Source: Streptomyces lanatus
GTDB lineage: Bacteria > Actinomycetota > Actinomycetes > Streptomycetales > Streptomycetaceae
Length of the DNA: 64,000 bases
Assembly: GCF_014655715.1 (NCBI RefSeq)
Contig: NZ_BNBM01000018.1
Location: 1 to 64,000, forward strand
Direction: 5' to 3'
The notes below the pieces were generated by a model. It made no database searches. It had not been told where the DNA came from and worked only from the letters and a program-made list of their open reading frames with translations. Position numbers and translations under genes: made by a program. Below are positions 50,217 through 58,738 of the stretch, piece by piece (the first letter of the stretch is position 1; every line of letters begins with the position of its first letter).

Positions 50217-50260
50217 CCCCGCGGGCGGGCCCCGCGCGGCAGCCCCGTACCTTTGATGGC

Positions 50261-51052
50261 GTGTACCGGTTTCTGCTGACGCCCCGTTGGTGGGGGATCA
50301 ACGTCTTCGTGCTGCTCGCCATCCCCTTCTGTGTGTTCATGGGGTCCTGGCAGCTGGGCCGGTTCGAGGCGCGGGTCGACGACCATCGCAACGCCGGTGA
50401 GCAGGCCGAGGAGAACAAGCGGGAGCCCGCCCGTCCGCTGGCCGGGCTGCTGCCGGTGGACAAGGCCACGGTGGGCCGGCAGGCCACGGTGACGGGGCGG
50501 TACGCCGAGCAGCTGCTCGTCCCGGACCGGACGCTGGACGACAAGCAGGGCTACTACGTCCTGACGCTGCTGCGCACCGACGACGGCAAGGCCCTGCCGG
50601 TCGTGCGGGGCTGGCTGCCGGGCGACGCCGACCGGGCCGAGGCCCCCGCCGCACCCACCGGCGAGGTCACCGTCACCGGCGCGCTCCAGGCGTCCGAGCA
50701 GCCGGGCGAGAACGGCGTGACCGCGCGCGGCGGACTGCCGTCCGGTCAGACGGGGGCGATCAGCGCGGCGTCGCTGGTGAACCTGGTGCCGTACGACCTG
50801 TACGACGCCTGGATCACCCTCGACAAGGCCGACTCCGGTATGAAGCCGGTGCCGGTGACGGCCGCCAATGACACGGGCCTGGATCTGAAGGCGTTCCAGA
50901 ACCTCGGCTACACCGGCGAGTGGTTCGTCTTCGCCGGCTTCGTGGTCTTCATGTGGTTCCGGCTGCTGCGCCGCGAGGTGGAGTCCTTGCGGGACGCGGA
51001 GCTGGGGCTGGTGCCGGACGAGGAGCACGTCTCCAGCCCGTCCGGCGTCTGA
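50261..51052 (+). CDS. SURF1 family cytochrome oxidase assembly protein
   Basis: The 263-aa protein begins with a membrane helix (WWGINVFVLLAIPFCVFMGSWQLGRFEAR), has a large extracytoplasmic beta domain (ATVTGRYAEQLLVPDR, YVLTLLRTDDGKALPVVRGWLPG), and ends in a second helix (WFVFAGFVVFMWFRLLRRE). This is the SURF1/Shy1 layout, needed for heme a insertion into cytochrome c oxidase. GTG 50261 begins at the conserved YRFLLTPRWW. Confidence 0.93.
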   Translation: MYRFLLTPRWWGINVFVLLAIPFCVFMGSWQLGRFEARVDDHRNAGEQAEENKREPARPLAGLLPVDKATVGRQATVTGRYAEQLLVPDRTLDDKQGYYVLTLLRTDDGKALPVVRGWLPGDADRAEAPAAPTGEVTVTGALQASEQPGENGVTARGGLPSGQTGAISAASLVNLVPYDLYDAWITLDKADSGMKPVPVTAANDTGLDLKAFQNLGYTGEWFVFAGFVVFMWFRLLRREVESLRDAELGLVPDEEHVSSPSGV

Positions 51053-51087
51053 TCCGAGGCCCCCGCGGCCGCGCGGGAACCACTCCC

Positions 51088-52254
51088 CTACGCCCCGGCC
51101 AGCACGCCCGTCCAGTAGACCGTCCCGGCGCATGCGTTGGACACCGTCACCGTGGCCGTCGGGGCTCCCGCCTCCGTGGTGTTGGTGACCGTGACGCTGC
51201 CTTCGGCTGTGGTGTCCTCGGCCATCAGCTGGGTGGAGGTGCCCGTGTCACCGCCCGTGGAGGTGCCCTCGGTCGCGCCCGTCGTGGTGTCGGTCGGGGT
51301 CGGGTCGGGTGAGGGTTCACCGCCGCCGGTGCCGCCGCCGGTCGTGGGGTCGCCCGTGGTGGGGCAGGTCTCCGAGGGGACCCAGGCGAACCGCACCTCG
51401 TAGGAGGCGCCCGGCTTGAGCAGGAGCGAGGTGAGCTCCTGGGACGGGTCGGGCAGGGCGGCCGCCGCGTCGCCGGAGACATGCCGGGCCGAGGTGATCT
51501 TCGTGGCGTCGGCCGCGCCGCCCGTCACATAGCTCACCGTGCCGGGGCCGCCCACCGTGCAGTCGGCCGTGGAGATGTTGCTGAAGCGGAAGGTGCCGTA
51601 CACCGCGCCGACCGTGTCGGGGGCGTCGGCGCTGCCGCCGGAGGTGCCGAGCTGTTCGGCGGTGCACGCCGCGACGCCGGCCGCGGTGGTCGCCGAGGGG
51701 TCGGCGGGGTCCCCGGAGTCTTGACCGGAGCCGCCGGGGCCCTTGTCCTTGTCCTTCTCCTTGTCGTTCCCCTTGCCCTGGTTCTCGGTCTTGCCGGAGG
51801 TGCCGCCGGAGGTGCTCTGACCGCCGTTGGTCTCCTTGCCCGGGCCGGACCCGCCCTGTGCCTGCTCGCCATGGCCGGCGACGGAGGAGTTGACGTCGGT
51901 GCCGGTGGAGTTGGAGACATGCACCAGGGCCGGGACGGCGGTGCCGACGAAGAGCGCCGCGGCGGCCATGCCGACCAGCGCCTGCCGCTTGCGTGCCCGG
52001 CGTGCGGGCACCGCCCGCCGCAGATGGTCCAGCGTGCCGTCGCGCGGCTCCATCTCCTGGACCGTGTCGTGCAGCAGGCGGCGCAGGGCCAGCTCGTCCG
52101 AGTCGAGCCCTGCGGGGCCCTGGTCGTCGGGGCCGTGGTTCACAGTTCCGTTCCCAGCGTGCGATTGCTTCGGATCTTGCTCGTCAAGACGCTCGTCAGG
52201 ACGCCCCTCCGGGCGCTCCGCCGGACCGTACCGCCCGTCCTGGTGCCCGCTCAT
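51088..52254 (-). CDS. Membrane-anchored partner of the sigma factor, low-complexity
   Basis: The 388-aa protein has a polar cytoplasmic N-terminus of about 90 residues, with an anti-sigma-like helical stretch LDSDELALRRLLHDTVQEMEP. One helix (ALVGMAAAALFVGTAVPALV) leads to an external Gly/Ser/Asp/Lys-rich spacer and a beta-rich domain with Cys pairs (ACTAEQLG, DCTVGGPGTVSY, ETCPTT, NACAG). A second Thr/Gly-rich linker follows. It overlaps the sigma gene by four bases. An anti-sigma or sensor role is likely but not proven, and the zinc motif of ZAS anti-sigmas is absent. Confidence 0.78.
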   Translation of the reverse strand: MSGHQDGRYGPAERPEGRPDERLDEQDPKQSHAGNGTVNHGPDDQGPAGLDSDELALRRLLHDTVQEMEPRDGTLDHLRRAVPARRARKRQALVGMAAAALFVGTAVPALVHVSNSTGTDVNSSVAGHGEQAQGGSGPGKETNGGQSTSGGTSGKTENQGKGNDKEKDKDKGPGGSGQDSGDPADPSATTAAGVAACTAEQLGTSGGSADAPDTVGAVYGTFRFSNISTADCTVGGPGTVSYVTGGAADATKITSARHVSGDAAAALPDPSQELTSLLLKPGASYEVRFAWVPSETCPTTGDPTTGGGTGGGEPSPDPTPTDTTTGATEGTSTGGDTGTSTQLMAEDTTAEGSVTVTNTTEAGAPTATVTVSNACAGTVYWTGVLAGA

Positions 52255-52937
52255 GCCGGTGCCTCCATGGCGATCCGCAGGGCGGCGATGCCGCGCGAGC
52301 CGTACGCCTTCACCGAGCCCAGCGAGATGCCGAGTGTCTCGGCGACCTGCGCCTCGGTCATGTCCGCGAAGTAGCGCAGGACGAGCACCTCGCGCTGGCG
52401 GCGCTGGAGGCCCTTCATCGCCTTGATGAGGGAGTCCCGTTCGAGCTGGTCGTACGCCCCCTCCTCCGCGCTCGCCATGTCGGGCATCGGCTTGGACAGC
52501 AGCTTCAGACCGAGTATGCGGCGGCGCAGCGCGGAGCGGGACAGGTTCACTACGGTCTGGCGCAGATACGCCAGTGTCTTCTCCGGGTCCCGCACCCGCT
52601 TGCGCGCGGAGTGGACGCGGATGAAGGCCTCCTGGACGACGTCCTCGCAGGAGGCGGTGTCGTCGAGGAGGAGGGCGGCGAGACCCAGCAGGGAGCGGTA
52701 GTGCGCCCGGTAGGTCTCGGTGAGGTGGTCGACGGTGGTGCCGGCCGCCGCGGCGTTCTCGGCGTGCTCGGATCCGTCACGCTGACTGGGTATGCGGGTG
52801 GGCCGCGCTGCGGGCATCGGCGCGATCACCGGCATGCCGCCGCCGGGCGCACCGGGCATGCGGGGTCGGACGGGCCGGCGGGGCGGCCGTAGGGCCGTAC
52901 CGCGGGTCGCCGCGCTGAAGTCGAGTACCTCTGCCAC
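52251..52937 (-). CDS. SigE-family ECF RNA polymerase sigma factor
   Basis: The 228-aa protein has a Pro/Arg-rich N-terminal extension of about 65 residues, sigma region 2 (HYRSLLGLAALLLDDTASCEDVVQEAFIRVH) and region 4 (LQRRQREVLVLRYFADMTEAQVAETLGISLGSVKAYGSRGIAAL). The last motif with 'SRGIAAL' is typical of SigE-type ECF sigmas. GTG 52937 starts the gene. Its stop overlaps the start of the membrane partner (ATGA), so both are made together. Confidence 0.92.
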   Translation of the reverse strand: MAEVLDFSAATRGTALRPPRRPVRPRMPGAPGGGMPVIAPMPAARPTRIPSQRDGSEHAENAAAAGTTVDHLTETYRAHYRSLLGLAALLLDDTASCEDVVQEAFIRVHSARKRVRDPEKTLAYLRQTVVNLSRSALRRRILGLKLLSKPMPDMASAEEGAYDQLERDSLIKAMKGLQRRQREVLVLRYFADMTEAQVAETLGISLGSVKAYGSRGIAALRIAMEAPA

Positions 52938-53337
52938 GCCTGTTGGACACGCGTCCCCCCGTGAGGGTTGTACGTGCCGGACGTCACTTTTGCGCCAGTC
53001 TCCGCAACCGACCCTCTTGCGTCAGGCAGCACAGCTGACCGTGCGTCAAACGCCCACATGCCTACCCGCTCTTCCTTTATGTCCCATATGAGCGGACGTC
53101 CCCACGTCCGGCTCATTCGGCGTCCCCACGCCAGAAAAACGCGTCCTCACATCGCCTTGAGGGCGACCGCAAAGACGCTCCCCGCCCTGCAAGCGGTTGC
53201 AGGGCGGGGAGGAAATCTTCAGCCGCCGACCGGGTCCGGTTCAAGTGGTCCGGACCATCGATCGGCTCACACTTCTCACACAGATCCTACAAACGATCCT
53301 TGGGAAGACCAGGAGATTTCCGGCGTCACAGGCGTGA
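52938..53337. other. 400-bp intergenic region upstream of the sigma gene
   Basis: There is no coding frame. It holds the terminator at 53180-53209 and presumably the sigma promoter to its left. The first half has lower GC (near GTTGTACGTGCC and TTCCTTTATGTCCC), as in promoter regions. Confidence 0.5.
53180..53209. terminator. Strong hairpin terminator
   Basis: CCCCGCCCTGCAA and TTGCAGGGCGGGG form a perfect 13-bp stem with a GCGG loop. It lies about 130 bases after the asd stop on the minus strand and would end the lysC-asd transcript. Confidence 0.8.
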
Positions 53338-54396
53338 TCACGAGAACTCCGCCGCCACGACCTCCGCGATCTGCGCGGTGTTGAGCGCCGCGCCCTTGCG
53401 CAGATTGTCGCCGCAGACGAAGAGTTCGAGCGCCGTGGGATCGTCCAGCGCCCGCCGCACCCGGCCGACCCAGGTCGGATCGGTGCCCACGACATCGGCG
53501 GGCGTGGGGAACTCGCCGGCCTCCGGGTCGTCGTAGAGCACGACGCCCGGCGCGGTGGCCAGGATCTCGCGCGCCTTGGCGACGGTGACGTCGTTCTCGA
53601 AGCGGGCGTGCAGGGTCAGCGAGTGCCCGGTCAGCACCGGCACCCGCACACAGGTCACCGCGACCGGCAGCTTCGGCAGTCCGAGGATCTTGCGGGACTC
53701 GTCCCGCACCTTCATCTCCTCCGAGGACCAGCCGTCCTCGCGCAGCGACCCGGCCCACGGCACGACGTTCAGCGCGACCGGCTCCGGGAACGGCCCGGTG
53801 TTGTCGCCGACGGCCCGCCGTACGTCACCGGGGCTCGTGCCCAGTTCGGTACCGGCGACCAGGGACAGCTGCTGGCGGAGGGTGTCGACGCCGGCCCGCC
53901 CCGCCCCGCTCACCGCCTGGTACGACGACACCACCAGCTCGCGCAGCCCGAACTCGGCGTGCAGCGCGCCCAGCGCCACGATCATGGAGAGGGTCGTGCA
54001 GTTGGGGTTGGCGACGATGCCGCGCGGCCGCATCCGTACGGCATGCGGGTTCACCTCGGGCACGACCAGCGGAACCTCCGGGTCCATCCGGAAGGCGCCC
54101 GAGTTGTCCACCACCACCGCGCCGGCCGCGGCGGCGATCGGCGCCCAGCGGGCGGCCACCTCGTCGGGGACGTCGAACATCGCGACGTCGATCCCGGCGA
54201 AGGCCTCCTCGGTGAGCGCCACCACCTCGACCTCCTCCCCGCGCACGGCCAGCTTGCGGCCGGCCGAGCGCGGCGAGGCGATCAGACGGATCTCACCCCA
54301 GACGTCCGCGCGCTGGGACAGGATCTGGAGCATGACCGAGCCGACGGCTCCGGTCGCACCCACGACCGCGAGCGTCGGTCCAGGCCTGGCCGTCAC
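53338..54396 (-). CDS. asd: Aspartate-semialdehyde dehydrogenase
   Basis: About 352 aa. The NADP-binding start is LAVVGATGAVGSVMLQIL, the active-site Cys is in GIVANPNCTTLSM, the acyl-binding region is ELVVSSYQAVSGAGRAG, and the catalytic His is in TGHSLTLHARF. It converts aspartyl phosphate to aspartate semialdehyde, leading to lysine/diaminopimelate, threonine and methionine. GTG 54396 starts the conserved N-terminus; longer frames cross a hairpin. It follows lysC on the same strand by 91 bases. Confidence 0.95.
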   Translation of the reverse strand: MTARPGPTLAVVGATGAVGSVMLQILSQRADVWGEIRLIASPRSAGRKLAVRGEEVEVVALTEEAFAGIDVAMFDVPDEVAARWAPIAAAAGAVVVDNSGAFRMDPEVPLVVPEVNPHAVRMRPRGIVANPNCTTLSMIVALGALHAEFGLRELVVSSYQAVSGAGRAGVDTLRQQLSLVAGTELGTSPGDVRRAVGDNTGPFPEPVALNVVPWAGSLREDGWSSEEMKVRDESRKILGLPKLPVAVTCVRVPVLTGHSLTLHARFENDVTVAKAREILATAPGVVLYDDPEAGEFPTPADVVGTDPTWVGRVRRALDDPTALELFVCGDNLRKGAALNTAQIAEVVAAEFS

Positions 54397-54407
54397 CTTC
54401 CCGCCTG

Positions 54408-54459
54408 CCGCGCGGCGTCTCGCACGCACCAGACGCCGCGCGGCCCGCCCTCCGGGCGG
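54408..54459. promoter_or_regulatory. Two hairpins between lysC and asd
   Basis: CCGCGCGGCGTCT and AGACGCCGCGCGG make a perfect 13-bp stem (54408-54443), followed at once by CCGCCC/GGGCGG (54445-54459). They sit just in front of the asd start inside the operon. Confidence 0.65.
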
Positions 54460-54487
54460 ACGACGGGAAGATGACGGCCAGGCCTGG

Positions 54488-55765
54488 TCATCGCCCGGTG
54501 CCCCCGTAGACAACGGCCTCATCGCTGTCGGAGTCCAGACCGAACGCCGAGTGCACGGCACGCACGGCCTCATTGACGTCGTCGGCGCGGGTGACGACCG
54601 AGATGCGGATCTCGGAGGTGGAGATCAGCTCGATGTTCACGCCCGCGTCGGACAGCGCCTTGAAGAAGTCGGCGGTGACGCCCGGGTTGGTCTTCATGCC
54701 GGCGCCGACCAGGGAGATCTTGCCGATCTGGTCGTCGTAGCGCAGGGAGTCGAAGCCGATGCCGCCCTTGTTCTTCTCCAGGGCGTCGATGGCCTTGCGG
54801 CCCTCGGACTTCGGCAGCGTGAAGGAGATGTCCGTCAGACCGGTGGAGGCGGCGGACACGTTCTGCACGATCATGTCGATGTTGATCTCGGCGTCGGAGA
54901 TCGCGCGGAAGATCGCGGCGGCCTCGCCCGGCTTGTCCGGCACACCGACGACCGTGACCTTGGCCTCGGAGGTGTCGTGCGCGACACCGGAGATGATGGC
55001 CTGCTCCACCTGCTTGTCCCCTTGCTCGATCGGCTCGCTGCTGACCCAGGTGCCCTGCAGCCCGCTGAAGCTGGACCGGACGTGGATCGGGATGTTGTAA
55101 CGACGGGCGTACTCCACACACCGGTGGAGCAGCACCTTCGAGCCGGACGCGGCCAGCTCCAGCATGTCCTCGAAGGCGATCCAGTCGATCTTCCTGGCCT
55201 TCTTGACGACGCGCGGGTCGGCGGTGAACACGCCGTCGACGTCGGTGTAGATCTCACAGACCTCGGCGTCGAGCGCGGCGGCCAGCGCGACCGCGGTGGT
55301 GTCGGAACCGCCGCGTCCCAGCGTGGTGATGTCCTTGGAGTCCTGGCTCACGCCCTGGAAACCGGCGACGATGGCGATGTTGCCCTCGTCCACCGAGGTG
55401 CGGATCCGGCCCGGCGTCACATCGATGATCCGGGCTTTGTTGTGGACCGAGTCGGTGATGACACCTGCCTGCGATCCGGTGAACGACTGGGCGCTGTGGC
55501 CCAGGTTTTTGATCGCCATGGCCAGCAGGGCCATGGAGATCCGCTCTCCGGCGGTCAGCAGCATGTCGAGCTCGCGCCCGGCAGGGATCGGGGATACCTG
55601 CTCGGCGAGATCGATCAGCTCGTCCGTCGTGTCGCCCATCGCGGAAACCACGGCGACCACCTGGTGGCCGTTCTTCTTGGCTTCCACGATCCGCTTGGCG
55701 ACGCGCTTGATGCCCTCGGCATCGGCTACGGAGGAGCCTCCGTACTTCTGCACGACAAGGCCCAC
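54488..55765 (-). CDS. lysC: Aspartate kinase
   Basis: The 425-aa enzyme opens with VQKYGGSSVADAEGIKRVA (KxGG nucleotide/substrate loop), contains LGRGGSDTTAVALAAAL and EIYTDVDGVFTADPR, and ends in two ACT domains (VTVVGVPDKPGEAAAIF and ISLVGAGMKTNPGVTA). It makes aspartyl phosphate; ACT domains sense lysine and threonine. Actinobacterial aspartate kinases often have an internal start giving a separate beta subunit made of the ACT part. GTG 55765 has GAGGAG five bases upstream. Confidence 0.96.
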   Translation of the reverse strand: MGLVVQKYGGSSVADAEGIKRVAKRIVEAKKNGHQVVAVVSAMGDTTDELIDLAEQVSPIPAGRELDMLLTAGERISMALLAMAIKNLGHSAQSFTGSQAGVITDSVHNKARIIDVTPGRIRTSVDEGNIAIVAGFQGVSQDSKDITTLGRGGSDTTAVALAAALDAEVCEIYTDVDGVFTADPRVVKKARKIDWIAFEDMLELAASGSKVLLHRCVEYARRYNIPIHVRSSFSGLQGTWVSSEPIEQGDKQVEQAIISGVAHDTSEAKVTVVGVPDKPGEAAAIFRAISDAEINIDMIVQNVSAASTGLTDISFTLPKSEGRKAIDALEKNKGGIGFDSLRYDDQIGKISLVGAGMKTNPGVTADFFKALSDAGVNIELISTSEIRISVVTRADDVNEAVRAVHSAFGLDSDSDEAVVYGGTGR

Positions 55766-55943
55766 GTGCGCTCCTCGCTCAGTCCGTGTGTGTCGGCTCA
55801 GTCTATCGAGCGTCCGAATTCGACCTTGGGGTTCCCAGATGGTGAGATTCGGGCGCTCGGGGTCGTGTCTGCCCGGTGGGGAGCGGGGCACTCCGGAAAG
55901 TGGGACAGGTCACTCGCGGGTGGGGCGGTCCACCGGAAGACCA

Positions 55944-55973
55944 TTGACGCTCTCCGTAGCCGGACGCTAACTT
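55944..55973 (+). promoter_or_regulatory. Housekeeping-type promoter before the cyclodipeptide synthase
   Basis: TTGACG (55944-55949) and TAACTT (55968-55973) are 18 bases apart, near the HrdB consensus, and about 70 bases before the start of the synthase gene. It is the best promoter visible in the region. Confidence 0.55.
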
Positions 55974-56042
55974 CGCGTCGTCGTCGCCACACCAGGGGCA
56001 CAAGGCTCCATCGGGACTTGCGACGCGAAGGATCCTCCTCCT

Positions 56043-56783
56043 TTGACGACTGCGACCGCAGCAGAGATCCAGCACGTCACCTCAGTCGATACCCCGGCCG
56101 ACCTCTTCGACGTCGAGCCCTTCACGCCCCACTGCGAAGTCATCCGCACCGCGGGCGACCACGCCGTCATCGGCGTCTCCCCCGGCAACAGCTACTTCTC
56201 CGCTCGCCGCGTCCTCGACCTCGCCCACTGGGGCCTGGCGCTGTTCGAGCGGGTGGACTTCGTCTACACCGACCTCTACGTGGCGGAGATGTACGCGGCG
56301 TCCGGCTATCCGCCCGAGGACGCCCGCCGCAAGGCGGTGAAGAACCTGCGCGGGGTACGGGCCAAGGTCCTCGGCGCCGTACAGGCGGCGGACCCCGGCG
56401 GCACTCGGCTCTTCGCCCACGCCATGTCCGACTTCCGCGGCAATCCGGCGTACCGCGACATCCACGACCGTCTCCAGGCCCGCCTGGCCGTCGACGACGA
56501 GTTCCGCACGACCTGCGAGAAACTCGTCGACTCCTTCCTGGCGGACAAGGCCGGGCAGGCGAGCGACGCCCAGCGCGAGGTGTGCCTGGCCTACGTCTGC
56601 GCCGAGGCACCCCTCTTCCTGGACACCCCCGCCATCCTCGGCGTCCCCTCCTCCCTCAACTGCTATCACCAGCTGCTGCCGATGGCCGAGCTGCTCTACT
56701 CCCGGGGCGCCGGCCTGCGCGCCTCCCGCAACCAGGGGCACGCCATAGTGACGCCCGCCGAGGGGACCACCGATGCTCACTGA
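56043..56783 (+). CDS. tRNA-dependent cyclodipeptide synthase, NYH subfamily
   Basis: The 246-aa enzyme is a CDPS, which joins two aminoacyl-tRNAs into a diketopiperazine. Aligned from memory to AlbC, the nucleophile is Ser46 in GVSPGNSYFS and the subfamily residues are Asn49, Tyr208 and His209 (SLNCYHQ), that is NYH. The catalytic Tyr184 and Glu188 are in LAYVCAEAPLF. It starts at TTG 56043. Its end overlaps the P450 gene by 11 bases. The partner P450 resembles CYP121, whose substrate is cyclo(Tyr-Tyr), so Tyr is a likely amino acid, not certain. Confidence 0.92.
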   Translation: MTTATAAEIQHVTSVDTPADLFDVEPFTPHCEVIRTAGDHAVIGVSPGNSYFSARRVLDLAHWGLALFERVDFVYTDLYVAEMYAASGYPPEDARRKAVKNLRGVRAKVLGAVQAADPGGTRLFAHAMSDFRGNPAYRDIHDRLQARLAVDDEFRTTCEKLVDSFLADKAGQASDAQREVCLAYVCAEAPLFLDTPAILGVPSSLNCYHQLLPMAELLYSRGAGLRASRNQGHAIVTPAEGTTDAH

Positions 56784-57960
56784 GGACCTCCTCGACTTCC
56801 CGTTCTCCTGGCGCGGCGATCAACTCCCGGGTGAAGTGGAGGAGTTGAGAGCGAATACCCCCGTACGCCGCGTCCGCACCATCGCCGGTGACAAGGCCTG
56901 GCTGGTGTCGTCGTACGACCTCTGCCGCCAGGTCCTCGAAGACCCCCGTTTCAGCCTCAAGGACACCTCCGCGCCGGGTGTGCCCCGCCAGTACGCGCTG
57001 ACGATCCCGCCCGAGGTCGTCAACAACATGGGGAACATCACCGGCGCCGGGCTGCGCAAGGCCGTACTGAAGGCGCTGAACCCGAAGAGCCCCGGCCTCG
57101 CGGAGTGGATGCGGTCCTACGCCGATGAGCTGATCGAGGGGCTGATCCGCGAGGGCGCCCCGGCGGATCTGCGCGGCGGCTTCGCCGATCCGTACTCGGC
57201 CGGCATGCACTGCCGCATCCTCGGCATCCCGCCCGCGGACGCGCCCCGGCTGATGCGGAGCCTGGACATCGCGTTCATGAACTCGGCCTGCCCGATCACC
57301 GGCGCCCGGCTCAACTGGGACCGGGACATCGCGTATATGACGAAGCGGCTCGACGACCCGGCGACCACGGGTCTGATGGCCGAGCTGGCCGCCCTGCGCG
57401 CCGACCCCGAATACGGCCATCTCACCGACGAGATGCTCGCGACGGTCGGGGTGACCATGTTCGGCGCCGGGGTCATCTCCACCGCGGGCTTCCTGACCAT
57501 GGCGCTGGTCTCGCTCATCCAGCACCCGGACCTGCGGGACGAGTTGGTGGCACACCCCGACCGGACCCCCGCCGCCGTCGATGAACTCCTGCGCATCAAC
57601 CTGTCCATCGGCGACGGACTCCCGAGGCTGGCGACCGAGGACGTACGGCTCGGGGACACGGAGATCAAGGCCGGTGAGCTGGTACTGGTCCTGGTCGAGG
57701 GCGCCAACTTCGACCCGGCCGCCTTCCCCGACCCGCACACGGTCGACCTGGGCCGCGAGAACGCCACCGCCCACCTCTCCTTCGGCGGCGGACGCCACTA
57801 CTGCCCCGCCACCGCCCTCGGCCGCAGACACGCCGAGATCGCCATCAGGGCGCTGCTGGAGCGGATGCCGGAGCTGCGGCTGGCGGTGCCGATCGAGCAG
57901 CTGGTGTGGCGGACGGGCTTCATGAAGCGGATCCCGGAGCGGCTGCCACTCATGTGGTAA
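56773..57960 (+). CDS. Cytochrome P450, CYP121 (mycocyclosin synthase)-like
   Basis: A 395-aa P450 very close in layout to M. tuberculosis CYP121: WLVSSYDLCRQVLED, LTIPPEVVNNMGNI, INWDRDI-type LNWDRDIAYM, GAGVISTAGFLT, RINLSIGDGLPRLAT, LVLVEGANFDP, and heme loop FGGGRHYCPATALGRRH with Cys344. CYP121 couples the two tyrosines of cYY. The I-helix acid-Thr pair of ordinary P450s is absent, as in CYP121, while Ser236 (CYP121 Ser237) is kept. Near the end Gln385 and Arg386 of CYP121 are Met384 and Lys385 here, which should change substrate contacts. No redox partner is adjacent. Confidence 0.93.
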   Translation: MLTEDLLDFPFSWRGDQLPGEVEELRANTPVRRVRTIAGDKAWLVSSYDLCRQVLEDPRFSLKDTSAPGVPRQYALTIPPEVVNNMGNITGAGLRKAVLKALNPKSPGLAEWMRSYADELIEGLIREGAPADLRGGFADPYSAGMHCRILGIPPADAPRLMRSLDIAFMNSACPITGARLNWDRDIAYMTKRLDDPATTGLMAELAALRADPEYGHLTDEMLATVGVTMFGAGVISTAGFLTMALVSLIQHPDLRDELVAHPDRTPAAVDELLRINLSIGDGLPRLATEDVRLGDTEIKAGELVLVLVEGANFDPAAFPDPHTVDLGRENATAHLSFGGGRHYCPATALGRRHAEIAIRALLERMPELRLAVPIEQLVWRTGFMKRIPERLPLMW

Positions 57961-58027
57961 GTGCCGTTTGTACGGAAATCCGCAGCTCACTGGCTCGGCG
58001 ACCGGTCGTCTTTAAAGTTCAACCACT

Positions 58028-58738
58028 ATGGTTCGCCCTGTGCGGGTACTTCTGGTGGAAGACGACGAGCCGGTCGCCGAGTCGCTACGGCGAGGACTGC
58101 TGCGCTACGGCTTCGAGGTGGCCTGGGTCACCACGGGCAGCGACGCGCTCAGCCATACCGACCCCTACGACGTCGTACTCCTCGACCTCGGTCTGCCCGA
58201 CACCGACGGCCTCGACGTCTGCAAGGCGCTGCGCGAGCGCGGCGATGTGCCGATCATCGTGATCAGCGCGCGCAGCGACGAGACGGACCGGGTGGTCGGG
58301 CTCGAACTCGGCGCGGACGACTACGTCTCCAAGCCGTTCGGGGTGCGGGAGGTCATCGCGCGGATACGGGCGGTCATGCGCCGTATCCAGCCCCGTACGG
58401 CCGCTGCCGCCGAGGCCGGACCCGACCGCTACGGCGACCACCTCACCATCGACCGCAAGGCGGCCCGCGTCCGCCTCGACGGCGACGAGGTGGCGCTCGC
58501 GCCCAAGGAGTACGACCTGCTGGCCTTCCTCACCGAGGAGCCCGGGGCGCTGATGTCGCGCGAGCAGATCATGGAGGCGGTCTGGGACGCGAACTGGTTC
58601 GGGCCGACCAAGACGCTGGACGTGCATGTGGCTGGGCTGCGGCGGAAGCTGGCGGGGGCGATCACCATCGAGGCGGTGCGCGGGGTCGGCTTCCGGCTGG
58701 AGATCGTCAAGGGCGGCAGTGACGGCGGCTCTTCATGA
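58028..58738 (+). CDS. OmpR-family response regulator
   Basis: The 236-aa protein has a receiver (VRVLLVEDDEPVAESL with Asp12-13, phosphoacceptor Asp53 in VVLLDLGLPD, Lys in ADDYVSKPFG) and a C-terminal winged helix (LTIDRKAARVRLDGDEVALAPKEYDLLAFL, KTLDVHVAGLRRKL). The frame shares its last bases with the kinase gene (ATGA), so they form a two-component operon. Confidence 0.93.
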   Translation: MVRPVRVLLVEDDEPVAESLRRGLLRYGFEVAWVTTGSDALSHTDPYDVVLLDLGLPDTDGLDVCKALRERGDVPIIVISARSDETDRVVGLELGADDYVSKPFGVREVIARIRAVMRRIQPRTAAAAEAGPDRYGDHLTIDRKAARVRLDGDEVALAPKEYDLLAFLTEEPGALMSREQIMEAVWDANWFGPTKTLDVHVAGLRRKLAGAITIEAVRGVGFRLEIVKGGSDGGSS

